Below, piece by piece: positions 1 to 6,336 of a DNA stretch of 64,000 bases. Source of the stretch: Scatosoma sp045644545 (lineage in GTDB: Bacteria; Bacillota; Clostridia; Christensenellales; Borkfalkiaceae); NCBI GenBank assembly GCA_045644545.1, contig JAZRHC010000010.1:1-64000 (forward strand), given 5' to 3'. The position numbers were made by a program, and so were the translations under genes. How positions within the stretch are numbered: the stretch's first letter is position 1; every line of letters begins with the position of its first letter. The notes beneath the pieces were generated by a model. It was given only the letters and a program-made list of their open reading frames with translations. It was not told the origin of the DNA and did no database searches.

Positions 1-24
1 TTGCAAGTATATGGTTAAAAATTA

Positions 25-53
25 TTGACAAATCCGAAAAGAAGTTATATAAT
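25..53 (+). promoter_or_regulatory. Promoter of tRNA-Ala
   Basis: TTGACA at 25-30 and TATAAT at 48-53 with a 17-base spacer form a consensus sigma-A promoter. Transcription would start near 60, just ahead of the tRNA at 66. Confidence 0.9.
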
Positions 54-65
54 AAGTATGCTTTT

Positions 66-141
66 GGGGTTATGGCTCAGTTGGTAGAGCGCCTCGTTCG
101 CAACGAGGAGGCCAGCGGTTCGAATCCGCTTAGCTCCACCA
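66..141 (+). tRNA. tRNA-Ala(CGC)
   Basis: The 76-base cloverleaf folds fully: 7-bp acceptor stem, D arm GCTC/GAGC, anticodon stem CCTCG/CGAGG around loop TTCGCAA, T loop GTTCGAATC, and an encoded CCA. The anticodon CGC reads GCG (alanine), and the G3:T70 wobble pair, the classic alanine identity element, is present. Its 3' end is duplicated at 921, which makes it the apparent target of a small integrated element. Confidence 0.96.
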
Positions 142-146
142 AAAAA
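133..146 (+). repeat. Left att-like copy of the tRNA 3' end
   Basis: GCTCCACCAAAAAA is the last nine bases of tRNA-Ala plus the following A-run. It recurs exactly at 921-934. Such a repeat flanking foreign genes is what site-specific integration into a tRNA 3' end leaves behind. Confidence 0.6.
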
Positions 147-177
147 AAGAACACACCGCTCGGTGTGTTCTTTTTTT
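142..177 (+). terminator. Rho-independent terminator after tRNA-Ala
   Basis: The stem GAACACACC/GGTGTGTTC (149-157 with 162-170) closes a GCTC loop and is followed by seven T. An A-run on the 5' side extends the pairing. It follows the tRNA CCA directly. Confidence 0.9.
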
Positions 178-310
178 GCGTTAAGTCAAACGGTGAGAAC
201 CGCTGAATTATCAGGCTGACGCTCGCAGGCTCGCTATTCCGTCGCTACGCTCCTTACGCGCGAACGAGCAAAAACGCGCGAATTCTACTCTCCCGCAACC
301 TCCGTTTGCG
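171..310. repeat. 140-bp direct repeat, copy A
   Basis: This stretch recurs at 965-1104 with only three visible mismatches. It starts at the T-run of a terminator and ends in TCCGTTTGCG. It contains GC-rich inverted pieces (GCTCG near 229, CGAGC near 265) and no credible gene. Both copies sit directly downstream of a tRNA-Ala 3' end plus a terminator, so it looks like the conserved end of an element. Confidence 0.85.
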
Positions 311-347
311 AGTGAAACTTTGGCGATAGCCAATCTCCGCTTAGCCC

Positions 348-611
348 TTAAATTCTTCTCCCTTTTTTCTTTTTGACACTTTCTAATTCTTCTTCAAATA
401 CGGGAGAGTTGAAAAACTCAATTAACGTAATTCCCAAAGTTTCACATATTAAAATTAAAATTTCAAACGTTACAATAGCAACTCTCCCCTTTATAATTCC
501 GTTTATTGTCATTCTTGAAATTTCGCTCTTTCCTGCAAACTCCGTTTGCGTTAATTTCTTTTCTTTCAAAATCTCATTTAATCTTATTCCGATTGCTTGG
601 GTATATCTCAT
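348..611 (-). CDS. XRE-family transcriptional regulator
   Basis: An 87-residue protein, essentially one Cro/C1-type helix-turn-helix (residues 6-62, with LTQTEFAGKSEISRMTINGI as scanning and recognition helices) and a Lys/Arg-rich tail ending KKKKGRRI. It probably binds DNA as a dimer. AAAAGGAG lies just upstream of the ATG. It is divergent from the second regulator at 696, and the 84-bp gap holds paired palindromes, so mutual or auto-repression is likely. The size and layout resemble phage or ICE repressors; no target outside the element can be named. Confidence 0.85.
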   Translation of the reverse strand: MRYTQAIGIRLNEILKEKKLTQTEFAGKSEISRMTINGIIKGRVAIVTFEILILICETLGITLIEFFNSPVFEEELESVKKKKGRRI

Positions 612-635
612 TTCTTTCTCCTTTTTTATATTATA

Positions 636-682
636 TTCTTAGATTCCTAAGAAGTCAAGTATAATTCTTAGTTTTCTGATAA
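636..682. promoter_or_regulatory. Divergent operator/promoter region of the XRE pair
   Basis: TTCTTAG-N4-CTAAGAA (636-653) is a perfect 7-bp inverted repeat. A second, degenerate copy lies at 665-682 (TTCTTAG-N4-CTGATAA). TATAAT at 660-665 lies between and into them and could serve the rightward gene. The layout is typical of repressor operators, with one site over the promoter of each gene. Confidence 0.65.
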
Positions 683-695
683 AATAAATATAATT

Positions 696-911
696 ATGAA
701 AGGATTAGGCGAAACAATTAAAGCATTACGATTAGAAAAAGGATTAACACAACCGCAACTTGCCAAGCTTATCGGGGTTTCAAATGGAATGATTTCTATT
801 TGGGAAAACAATATTAACGAACCGAAAGCGAGCTATCTCAAAGCGTTGGCTGTTGCATTAGACGTTACCGTTGACGTCCTTTTAGGAGAGGATGAAAACG
901 GCTCGATTTAA
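696..911 (+). CDS. XRE-family transcriptional regulator (single HTH)
   Basis: A 71-residue protein that is almost entirely one HTH_3 domain: residues 5-60 read as ETIKALRLEKGLTQPQLAKL followed by a recognition helix and the LAVALDVTVDVLL helix. It is divergent from the 348-611 regulator across an operator region, suggesting a cI/cro-like switch. No Shine-Dalgarno sequence precedes the ATG, and the putative transcript start is about 24 bases upstream, so translation may be weak. The gene ends 10 bases before the right att-like repeat, which supports its belonging to the element. Confidence 0.85.
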   Translation: MKGLGETIKALRLEKGLTQPQLAKLIGVSNGMISIWENNINEPKASYLKALAVALDVTVDVLLGEDENGSI

Positions 912-920
912 GTTGCCCTT

Positions 921-934
921 GCTCCACCAAAAAA
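921..934 (+). repeat. Right att-like copy of the tRNA-Ala 3' end
   Basis: Exact 14-bp repeat of 133-146 (GCTCCACCAAAAAA). The rest of the tRNA is absent here, so this is a displaced 3' end and not a gene. Confidence 0.6.
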
Positions 935-971
935 GACCTAAAACGAAGTGATTCGTTTTAGGTCTTTTTTT
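929..971 (+). terminator. Rho-independent terminator after the XRE gene
   Basis: A 13-bp perfect stem, GACCTAAAACGAA (935-947) with TTCGTTTTAGGTC (952-964), has a GTGA loop and is followed by seven T. It takes the same position relative to the tRNA-end repeat as the terminator at 142-177 but has a different stem sequence. Confidence 0.9.
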
Positions 972-1140
972 GCGTTAAGTCAAACGGTGAGAACCGCTGA
1001 ATTATCAGGCTGACGCTCGCAGGCTCGCTATTCCGTCGCTACGCTCCTTACGCGCGAACGAGCAAAAACGTGCGAATTCTACTCTCCCGCAAAATCCGTT
1101 TGCGTTAATTTCTTTTCTTTCAAAATCTCATTTAATCTTA
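965..1140. repeat. Direct repeat copy B with an internal deletion
   Basis: Positions 965-1104 match 171-310; 1095-1140 then match 541-586 exactly, the 5' coding part of the XRE gene at 348-611. Copy B is therefore copy A with 240 bp removed between two direct TCCGTTTGCG sequences (301-310 and 541-550). It is a degraded second element, or a tandem duplicate, keeping about 15 codons of a repressor. Confidence 0.8.
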
Positions 1141-1220
1141 CTTCTTCACTATTCACTATTACCTATTACTTTCCAAAAACCTTCTCAAACGGATTTAGTG
1201 AAAAGTGAAAAGTGAAAAAG
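1141..1220. other. Non-coding low-complexity stretch
   Basis: Short tandem units (TTCACTATTCACTATT, and AGTGAAA three times near 1198-1217) with no credible ORF. CCAAAAACCTTCTC at 1173-1186 is an exact inverted copy of 1245-1258, the tRNA-Gln 3' CCA and the start of its terminator. Confidence 0.6.
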
Positions 1221-1255
1221 TAAAAACCTTCCCGAACTTCGTCCGAGAAGGTTTT
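1221..1255 (-). terminator. Rho-independent terminator of tRNA-Gln
   Basis: Read leftward, AAAAACCTTC and GAAGGTTTTT pair, extended by CGGAC/GTTCG around a GAA loop. The T-run is part of the 3' arm. It follows the tRNA CCA immediately. Confidence 0.85.
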
Positions 1256-1330
1256 TGGCTGGGGATAAGTGATTCGAACACCCGAATGACGGAGTCAGAG
1301 TCCGTTGCCTTACCGCTTGGCGAATCCCCA
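1256..1330 (-). tRNA. tRNA-Gln(CTG)
   Basis: On the minus strand, a 75-base cloverleaf starts TGGGGAT and ends ATCCCCAGCCA. The anticodon arm ACGGA-CTCTGAC-TCCGT gives CTG, which reads CAG. The unusual first base T paired with A is typical of bacterial glutamine tRNAs. CCA is encoded. Confidence 0.95.
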
Positions 1331-1360
1331 ATATTTCATTCCGTAAATATTTACGGCGTT

Positions 1361-1389
1361 ATTTTATCAAACTTTTCCGCTTTTGGCAA
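1361..1389 (-). promoter_or_regulatory. Promoter of tRNA-Gln
   Basis: On the minus strand, TTGCCA (1384-1389) and TAAAAT (1361-1366) are 17 bases apart. The 5' leader contains the 16-bp perfect palindrome CCGTAAATATTTACGG (1341-1356). Confidence 0.75.
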
Positions 1390-1522
1390 GCGATTTCGCT
1401 ATCTTTTCCAAACTTTTTCGAAACTTTTTTAAAAATCCGTCAAAATCACCCAAGCGTTCCCTTTTTTCGCCCGCGCGCAAGCATTATACTATGCGTACTC
1501 AAACGAAAGGAGCGAATTTATT

Positions 1523-2098
1523 ATGTTACTCAGCGAACTTATTGGCAAGGACGTTTACTGCGGAAATTCTTTACGCGGCAGGGTAAGCGGCGTTTGCATT
1601 TCCTTAAAATCCCGCGCCGTTAAATATTTGCTTTGCCAAACCGCCGAAAAGAACGCCAAAACGGAATTTTCCGTGAGCGTTACCGCTGTCGAAAACGTCG
1701 CCGAAGCCGTTTTTTTAAAGCGCGTAAAAACCGTGTTGCCGCGCAACTGCGCCCGCGTTTTTTTAAACCGCCCGATCTATACGGACGAAGGCGCGTACCT
1801 TGGCTATCTCGCCGATATGGAGCTTTCCGATTTTATCGCCACGGGCGTTATCACGGGAGATAAAAAACGCTATCCCGCATCCGCGCTTTCCGCCGTTTCC
1901 GACGCGGTGATCTTGAAAAAATCCCCCGTCTATCCGCTCGGTCAACGCATACCTGCCCCTGCCGTTTCCGCTTTTTTAAGCGAAAACGCTCCCGCGCCCA
2001 CGGTCGTTACCCGTGCGGTTTTGAAAACGGCTATCCGCAGCGAAAAGCTGATTTCTTTTACGTTATCCCTGCCGCCCTTTAACAAAAATATCCTTTAA
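1523..2098 (+). CDS. PRC-barrel domain protein
   Basis: A 191-residue protein with two PRC-barrel-like beta repeats. One runs over residues 4-60 (LIGKDVYCGNSLRGRVSGV) and the other over about 80-132 (RPIYTDEGAYLGYLADMELS). PRC-barrels occur in RimM and in small YlmC/YmxH-type proteins; the exact role here is unknown. The start is backed by GGAG 10 bases upstream, and TATACT (1485-1490) could be its -10 box. It stands alone and converges on the next gene, overlapping its stop codon by a few bases. Assignment rests on fold-like sequence pattern only. Confidence 0.75.
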   Translation: MLLSELIGKDVYCGNSLRGRVSGVCISLKSRAVKYLLCQTAEKNAKTEFSVSVTAVENVAEAVFLKRVKTVLPRNCARVFLNRPIYTDEGAYLGYLADMELSDFIATGVITGDKKRYPASALSAVSDAVILKKSPVYPLGQRIPAPAVSAFLSENAPAPTVVTRAVLKTAIRSEKLISFTLSLPPFNKNIL

Positions 2099-2700
2099 GC
2101 GCAATCTACGGCGTATTTCGCGGAAAGCTTCAAAAGCGCGGACAGGCAATCGTTGAGCGACCGAAGATCGGCGATCGTTGGATTTTCGCTGACGGTATAG
2201 AGCGCGACGAGCCTTGATAAATTTTCCGTTTCCAGCCTATCCGCGGCAGAAAGCGGAGAGGCTTTCAGCCTTGAAATGAGTTTTCGCGCGTATTCGAAGC
2301 GCACGTCCTTCAAGCCCTCTTTCGCGGTTTTTAAGAGGGCTTTTTCGGTTGCTTCCTCTTCCACCCGAAGCCCCGTTTGCAGACGTTCCCGTAAAAAAGT
2401 ATTTTCCCGATCGGGCAACATATACACCGCGCGACGGCAGATTTCTTCCCGCGCTTTGCGCCTTTGCTCGCGTTTTCTTTTGACGAAATACACGATACTC
2501 AGCACTGCATAAAATCCCACCGCGAGCTCCAAAAACGCTACGACGAAGAGCACGAGCTCGGAAAAATCAAAGCTTTTGCTCTGCACGAGCGCCGCGAGCC
2601 AAGCCCCGCCGAGCGATAACGCCGACAACGCGTAAAAGGTTCTTCCAAACGCGAGCGAGAGCAAAAAAAGAAAACCGAGCGACAACGCTAAAAAAATCAT
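2095..2700 (-). CDS. Hypothetical membrane protein
   Basis: About 201 residues: two or three N-terminal hydrophobic helices (residues 1-30, 35-45 and 55-75), then a basic stretch KRKREQRRKAREE and a helical soluble domain of about 120 residues. The family is not recognised. I start at the ATG at 2700 because GGAGG sits 9 bases upstream; an ATG at 2718 has no ribosome binding site. It follows addA by 93 bp on the same strand, and its Shine-Dalgarno lies next to the distal arm of the addA terminator hairpin, so expression may depend on read-through. Confidence 0.7.
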   Translation of the reverse strand: MIFLALSLGFLFLLSLAFGRTFYALSALSLGGAWLAALVQSKSFDFSELVLFVVAFLELAVGFYAVLSIVYFVKRKREQRRKAREEICRRAVYMLPDRENTFLRERLQTGLRVEEEATEKALLKTAKEGLKDVRFEYARKLISRLKASPLSAADRLETENLSRLVALYTVSENPTIADLRSLNDCLSALLKLSAKYAVDCA

Positions 2701-2754
2701 AAAAAACAGCCTCCGCATTTTTTCGGATTATGCGCAATTTACAGGCTGTTTTTT
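2701..2754 (-). terminator. Inverted repeat between addA and the downstream gene
   Basis: AAAAAACAGCCT (2701-2712) and AGGCTGTTTTTT (2743-2754) are perfectly complementary over 12 bases. Read leftward, the RNA ends the hairpin in a U-run, as in an intrinsic terminator or attenuator. The GGAGG of the downstream gene (2709-2713) overlaps the U-side arm, so pairing would also mask its ribosome binding site. Confidence 0.6.
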
Positions 2755-2793
2755 TCGTGTTTTTTGAAGTTTTAACGAATATTCCGTCGTTTT

Positions 2794-5700
2794 TTACAAT
2801 TCGACCTCGAAGCCGAGGCGGATATTCACGATCGTCGCGCGGACTTTTTCGAGTGGCAGTTTCAAAATCTTCGCCGTCACGCGGCGATAGAGCGCGAGCT
2901 GCAACGCATAGCGTTTTTTAAGGTATTCGCCGTCCCTTGCGGAATATTTATAATCGACGACCTGCGCGCCGTTTTCGTCCACGGCAAGTAGATCGATCGC
3001 GCCTTGAAAGAGAATAAACTCCCCGTCGCCCTGCGCGGAAATGCCCGTTTCCGACAAATCGCCGCCCAGCTCGTTTGCAAGCGAGAGCACCTCGTTTGCG
3101 GAAAGCGAAGCAATAAACTGCTGTTCGCGGAAAAGCTTTGTGTTTTTAAGCGAATAAAAGACCTCGTTGCTCAAAATTTCCACGAGCTTTTCAACGCTCA
3201 AAAGCGCGTTATCCTCTGCCGAAAGCCGCTTGGAGCGCACGAATTTTTCATAAGACTCGGACGCTGTTTGCACGAGCTTTTCACGGCTTATTCTCGTACC
3301 TGCCCCGTCAAAAAGCAACGAAAAATCAAATTCCTCCAAGAAGGCGTGATAGGCGATCCCCGTTCGAATCTTTTCCTCACCGTCGTCTGCGCCCTCTAAA
3401 TTTATTTCCTTCGCGGTTACCCTTTCCGTGTCCGTATCGAAAGAGTCTTTCCCTATCTCGTCCGCCGCGATTTTCGCGATCTCTCCCGCGCCGCGCTTTG
3501 CAAACTCTACGCCCGATTCCACTAATTCGGTCGCCGTGCTCTTTACGGGCAGGTTTTCATACCCGCTAAATTGATACGACCAGTCGAGTGCCCGTTCGAT
3601 CTCGCGCGTTTTTTCTTCGTCGGGCTGCGCCATCGCAAACCGCTCCTGATAGGGAAGCTCGGGAATCTCCTCTGTATAACGATATTTTTGCCACACCGAA
3701 AATTCCGTAAAATCCGCAAACGATTTCGCATAGCGAACGTCGGGCAAAGGAATGGGCTTTTGAAAGATCATATGCAGTCCGTATTTCGCGCGCGTGAGCG
3801 CAACGTAATATAAATTCAGCTCGTCGGCAAGCTCGGAGCGTTCTTTTTCGTTCTCGCAAAGTCTTCTTAAAAGCGTGGTGGAATAGGTCATATTCTCCCG
3901 ATCGTACGCCCTCGGCGCGAGCCCGTAGGTTTCCTCGATAAACACCTGCGCGCGATCGCCGCCGCGGAAATTTTCGCTTAAATTATCCACGATCACGATC
4001 GGGTATTCTAAGCCCTTCGAGGCGTGCATCGTCAGCACGCGCACGGCGTTTTCCCCGCCGTTTTCGCTGTATTCCACGCTATAATCCAAATCCCTGAGCC
4101 TGTCCAAAAATTCACGTACGCACAAGGGCTCGGGCGTGGTCGCTTCCTCTAAAAAGCGATGGATGCGCTTTAAGCCCCACGCGCCGTTTTCTTTGGCTAA
4201 AAGATCGGCTTCTATCTTGCAATCGGCGACGATTTTCGCGAGCACGCTCCCTGCGTCGCTCGCGCTCGCAAGCGCTTTGAGTCCTTGAAAATACGCGTAA
4301 AATTTCTTCAATTTATGCGCGATAAAATCCGACCTTTCCGCCGCGTAGCGTTTGGCGAGAGCGCGAAAAGGTTCTTTGCTCTTTTCCCCGAACAAACGGA
4401 TTTCCGCGAGCTCGTCCGCCGTGATCTCCCCGATCGACAACAGCGCGCTACAAAGCGGAATATCCTGTTCCTCGTTATCAAGAAGGCTTAAAATATCAAG
4501 GAGCGTTTTAATTTCGGGGTATTGACAGATATTCACGCTCGCCGCCGACGTGACGGGAATCCCTTCCGCCGCCAACGAATCGACGACTTCTGAGATTCTG
4601 CCCTTTTTCTTTCGCGACAAAATGGCGATATCCGAATATTCCACGAGCCGATATTCCCCGCGGTCGGCGTCGAAAAACTTCGACCGCCTCTCCCCGTCGA
4701 TAATGCTTTTAATGAGCTTCGCCGAAGCGCTCGCCTTTCTTTGCTTCTTACCCGTATTCGCCTTGACCGAATACACTCCTCGCTCCGTAGCCCGCTCCTT
4801 TTTCTCTTCCTCGGCAAAGTGCAGTCGCACCCGCCCGCTTTGTTCCTCGTATAAGCCACCCCGCTCCATACGCGAGCCGTTTTCATAGTCGATCGAAGCG
4901 TTATTTTTCGTCATCGCGAGCGAAAACTGTTCGTTCACCGCCTCCAACACGGCGTCGGAGCTTCTGAAATTGCGGGTCAAAAATAAGGAATTCGCCTGCT
5001 CGTCCCGTTCGAACGCCGCTTGCTTTTCCATAAAAAATTGCGATTTGCTCCCGCGGAAGCCGTAAATGGATTGCTTCACGTCGCCGACCATAAATACTTC
5101 CCCGCCTGCCACCGCCGACAAAATTTGCTCCTGCACGGGGTTTACGTCTTGATATTCGTCGATAAACACGTATTTGTATTTTTCCCGCACTTCCGCGGCA
5201 ATCGAAGGGACCGCGAGAAGCTTTAAGGCGTAATGTTCGAGGTCGGCGCAATCGAGCAAGCCTTTCGCCCGTTTGAGCTCGCCGTATTTTTGGTCCAACC
5301 GCAAAAGATACTCGCTAAGCGCGACGGCGATCTCGCCCGAACGCAGATACGCTTCAAGCTCCGCCTCTTTGGTCTTTGCGTTCATATCCTCTTTGTAAAT
5401 AGCCTCTACGCGCGCTTTGAGCGCGGCGAGCCGCTCCACCCTTTGCCTGCGCTCGGCGGTATCCTCCGCACGGGCGCGCTCCTTGGTGGGGAATACGGGC
5501 TTTGCGATCGCGCAAGCCGAAAAATAATCCGTTGCCGAAAGCGCCTCGTTTAAAAACCTTTCCATCTCTTCGCAAAGCAAAACGGAAGCGCGGGGCTTGC
5601 CCGCCTTGCTTTCTCCTGCTTGCTCCGCGCTTACAAAATACGCCTTTTCGGATTCGAGCGTCGCGAAATAATAACGGCATTTTTCTTGCAGCTGCGCCAA

Positions 5701-6336
5701 CAGCGCCGCGGCGATCTTCTCGAAATTCTCCGCCGTGTACGCCGATTTTCCGCACTCCAAAAATGCCACGTAGTCGGCGCGGTTACGGAGTTTACCATAT
5801 AAATCATCCAAAACGGCGCGGAGCTCGTTGTCTTTTTTATTGCGGAAAAACACCGACAATAAGAGCATAAACGCGGGCTCGGCGCTTTCGTAGGCTTCGT
5901 CGAAAAGGATATCCAGCGCTTTATTTTTAAGGGCTTTGCCCTCCGCGTCATCCTCCATTATCACGGAAAAACCGCTGTCCACGCCCGCCGTGAAAAAGTG
6001 TGAACGGATCAGATTCGAGCAAAAGGAATGAATGGTGGAAATATCCGCGCCCGAAACCTCGGAGAGCTGTTTTTTCAGCCGCGCGCGCTCTTTCGCGGAA
6101 ATCTCCCCGCCGTTGATGGACTTGATCAGCTCTTTTTTGAGCTTTTCCTTCATCTGCGCCGCCGCCTTGTTCGTGTAAGTAACCGCCAAGATCTGGGAAA
6201 CGGAAACGCCCGATTTGATAAGGCGGACGATCTTTTCGATCATCACCGTGGTCTTACCGCTTCCCGCAGAAGCGGAAACGATGGTTTTTCCGCGCGCCTC
6301 AATTGCCGCGAGCTGTTCCGCCGTGAAATTCGCCAT
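2794..6336 (-). CDS. addA: AddA, helicase-nuclease subunit of AddAB
   Basis: A 1180-residue UvrD-family helicase fused to a RecB-type nuclease. With AddB it processes double-strand breaks to load RecA. Walker A is SASAGSGKTT (residues 21-30), Walker B lies in FIDEYQDVNP, and helicase motif VI lies in LYYVALTRAK. The C-terminal nuclease has VVDYKYS (D1128, K1130), followed by the QLALYRR helix. Length fits the family (about 1200). It overlaps the addB stop as ATGA, so the two are translationally coupled in the standard addB-addA order. Confidence 0.97.
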   Translation of the reverse strand: MANFTAEQLAAIEARGKTIVSASAGSGKTTVMIEKIVRLIKSGVSVSQILAVTYTNKAAAQMKEKLKKELIKSINGGEISAKERARLKKQLSEVSGADISTIHSFCSNLIRSHFFTAGVDSGFSVIMEDDAEGKALKNKALDILFDEAYESAEPAFMLLLSVFFRNKKDNELRAVLDDLYGKLRNRADYVAFLECGKSAYTAENFEKIAAALLAQLQEKCRYYFATLESEKAYFVSAEQAGESKAGKPRASVLLCEEMERFLNEALSATDYFSACAIAKPVFPTKERARAEDTAERRQRVERLAALKARVEAIYKEDMNAKTKEAELEAYLRSGEIAVALSEYLLRLDQKYGELKRAKGLLDCADLEHYALKLLAVPSIAAEVREKYKYVFIDEYQDVNPVQEQILSAVAGGEVFMVGDVKQSIYGFRGSKSQFFMEKQAAFERDEQANSLFLTRNFRSSDAVLEAVNEQFSLAMTKNNASIDYENGSRMERGGLYEEQSGRVRLHFAEEEKKERATERGVYSVKANTGKKQRKASASAKLIKSIIDGERRSKFFDADRGEYRLVEYSDIAILSRKKKGRISEVVDSLAAEGIPVTSAASVNICQYPEIKTLLDILSLLDNEEQDIPLCSALLSIGEITADELAEIRLFGEKSKEPFRALAKRYAAERSDFIAHKLKKFYAYFQGLKALASASDAGSVLAKIVADCKIEADLLAKENGAWGLKRIHRFLEEATTPEPLCVREFLDRLRDLDYSVEYSENGGENAVRVLTMHASKGLEYPIVIVDNLSENFRGGDRAQVFIEETYGLAPRAYDRENMTYSTTLLRRLCENEKERSELADELNLYYVALTRAKYGLHMIFQKPIPLPDVRYAKSFADFTEFSVWQKYRYTEEIPELPYQERFAMAQPDEEKTREIERALDWSYQFSGYENLPVKSTATELVESGVEFAKRGAGEIAKIAADEIGKDSFDTDTERVTAKEINLEGADDGEEKIRTGIAYHAFLEEFDFSLLFDGAGTRISREKLVQTASESYEKFVRSKRLSAEDNALLSVEKLVEILSNEVFYSLKNTKLFREQQFIASLSANEVLSLANELGGDLSETGISAQGDGEFILFQGAIDLLAVDENGAQVVDYKYSARDGEYLKKRYALQLALYRRVTAKILKLPLEKVRATIVNIRLGFEVEL

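Larger units (their letters stand above)
133..934. mobile_element. Small tRNA-Ala-integrated element relic carrying two XRE regulators
   Basis: About 790 bp lie between two exact 14-bp copies of the tRNA-Ala 3' end (133-146 and 921-934). The segment holds a terminator, a 140-bp non-coding block that is repeated downstream, and two divergently transcribed helix-turn-helix genes with a palindromic operator, an arrangement like a phage or ICE immunity region. No integrase, relaxase or structural gene is present, so it would be a remnant or a satellite mobilised in trans. A tandem duplication unrelated to integration is the alternative. Confidence 0.45.

Noticed and set aside
1205..1432. A 75-codon frame on the plus strand
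   Set aside because: It runs across the tRNA-Gln gene and its terminator, so it is not a gene.
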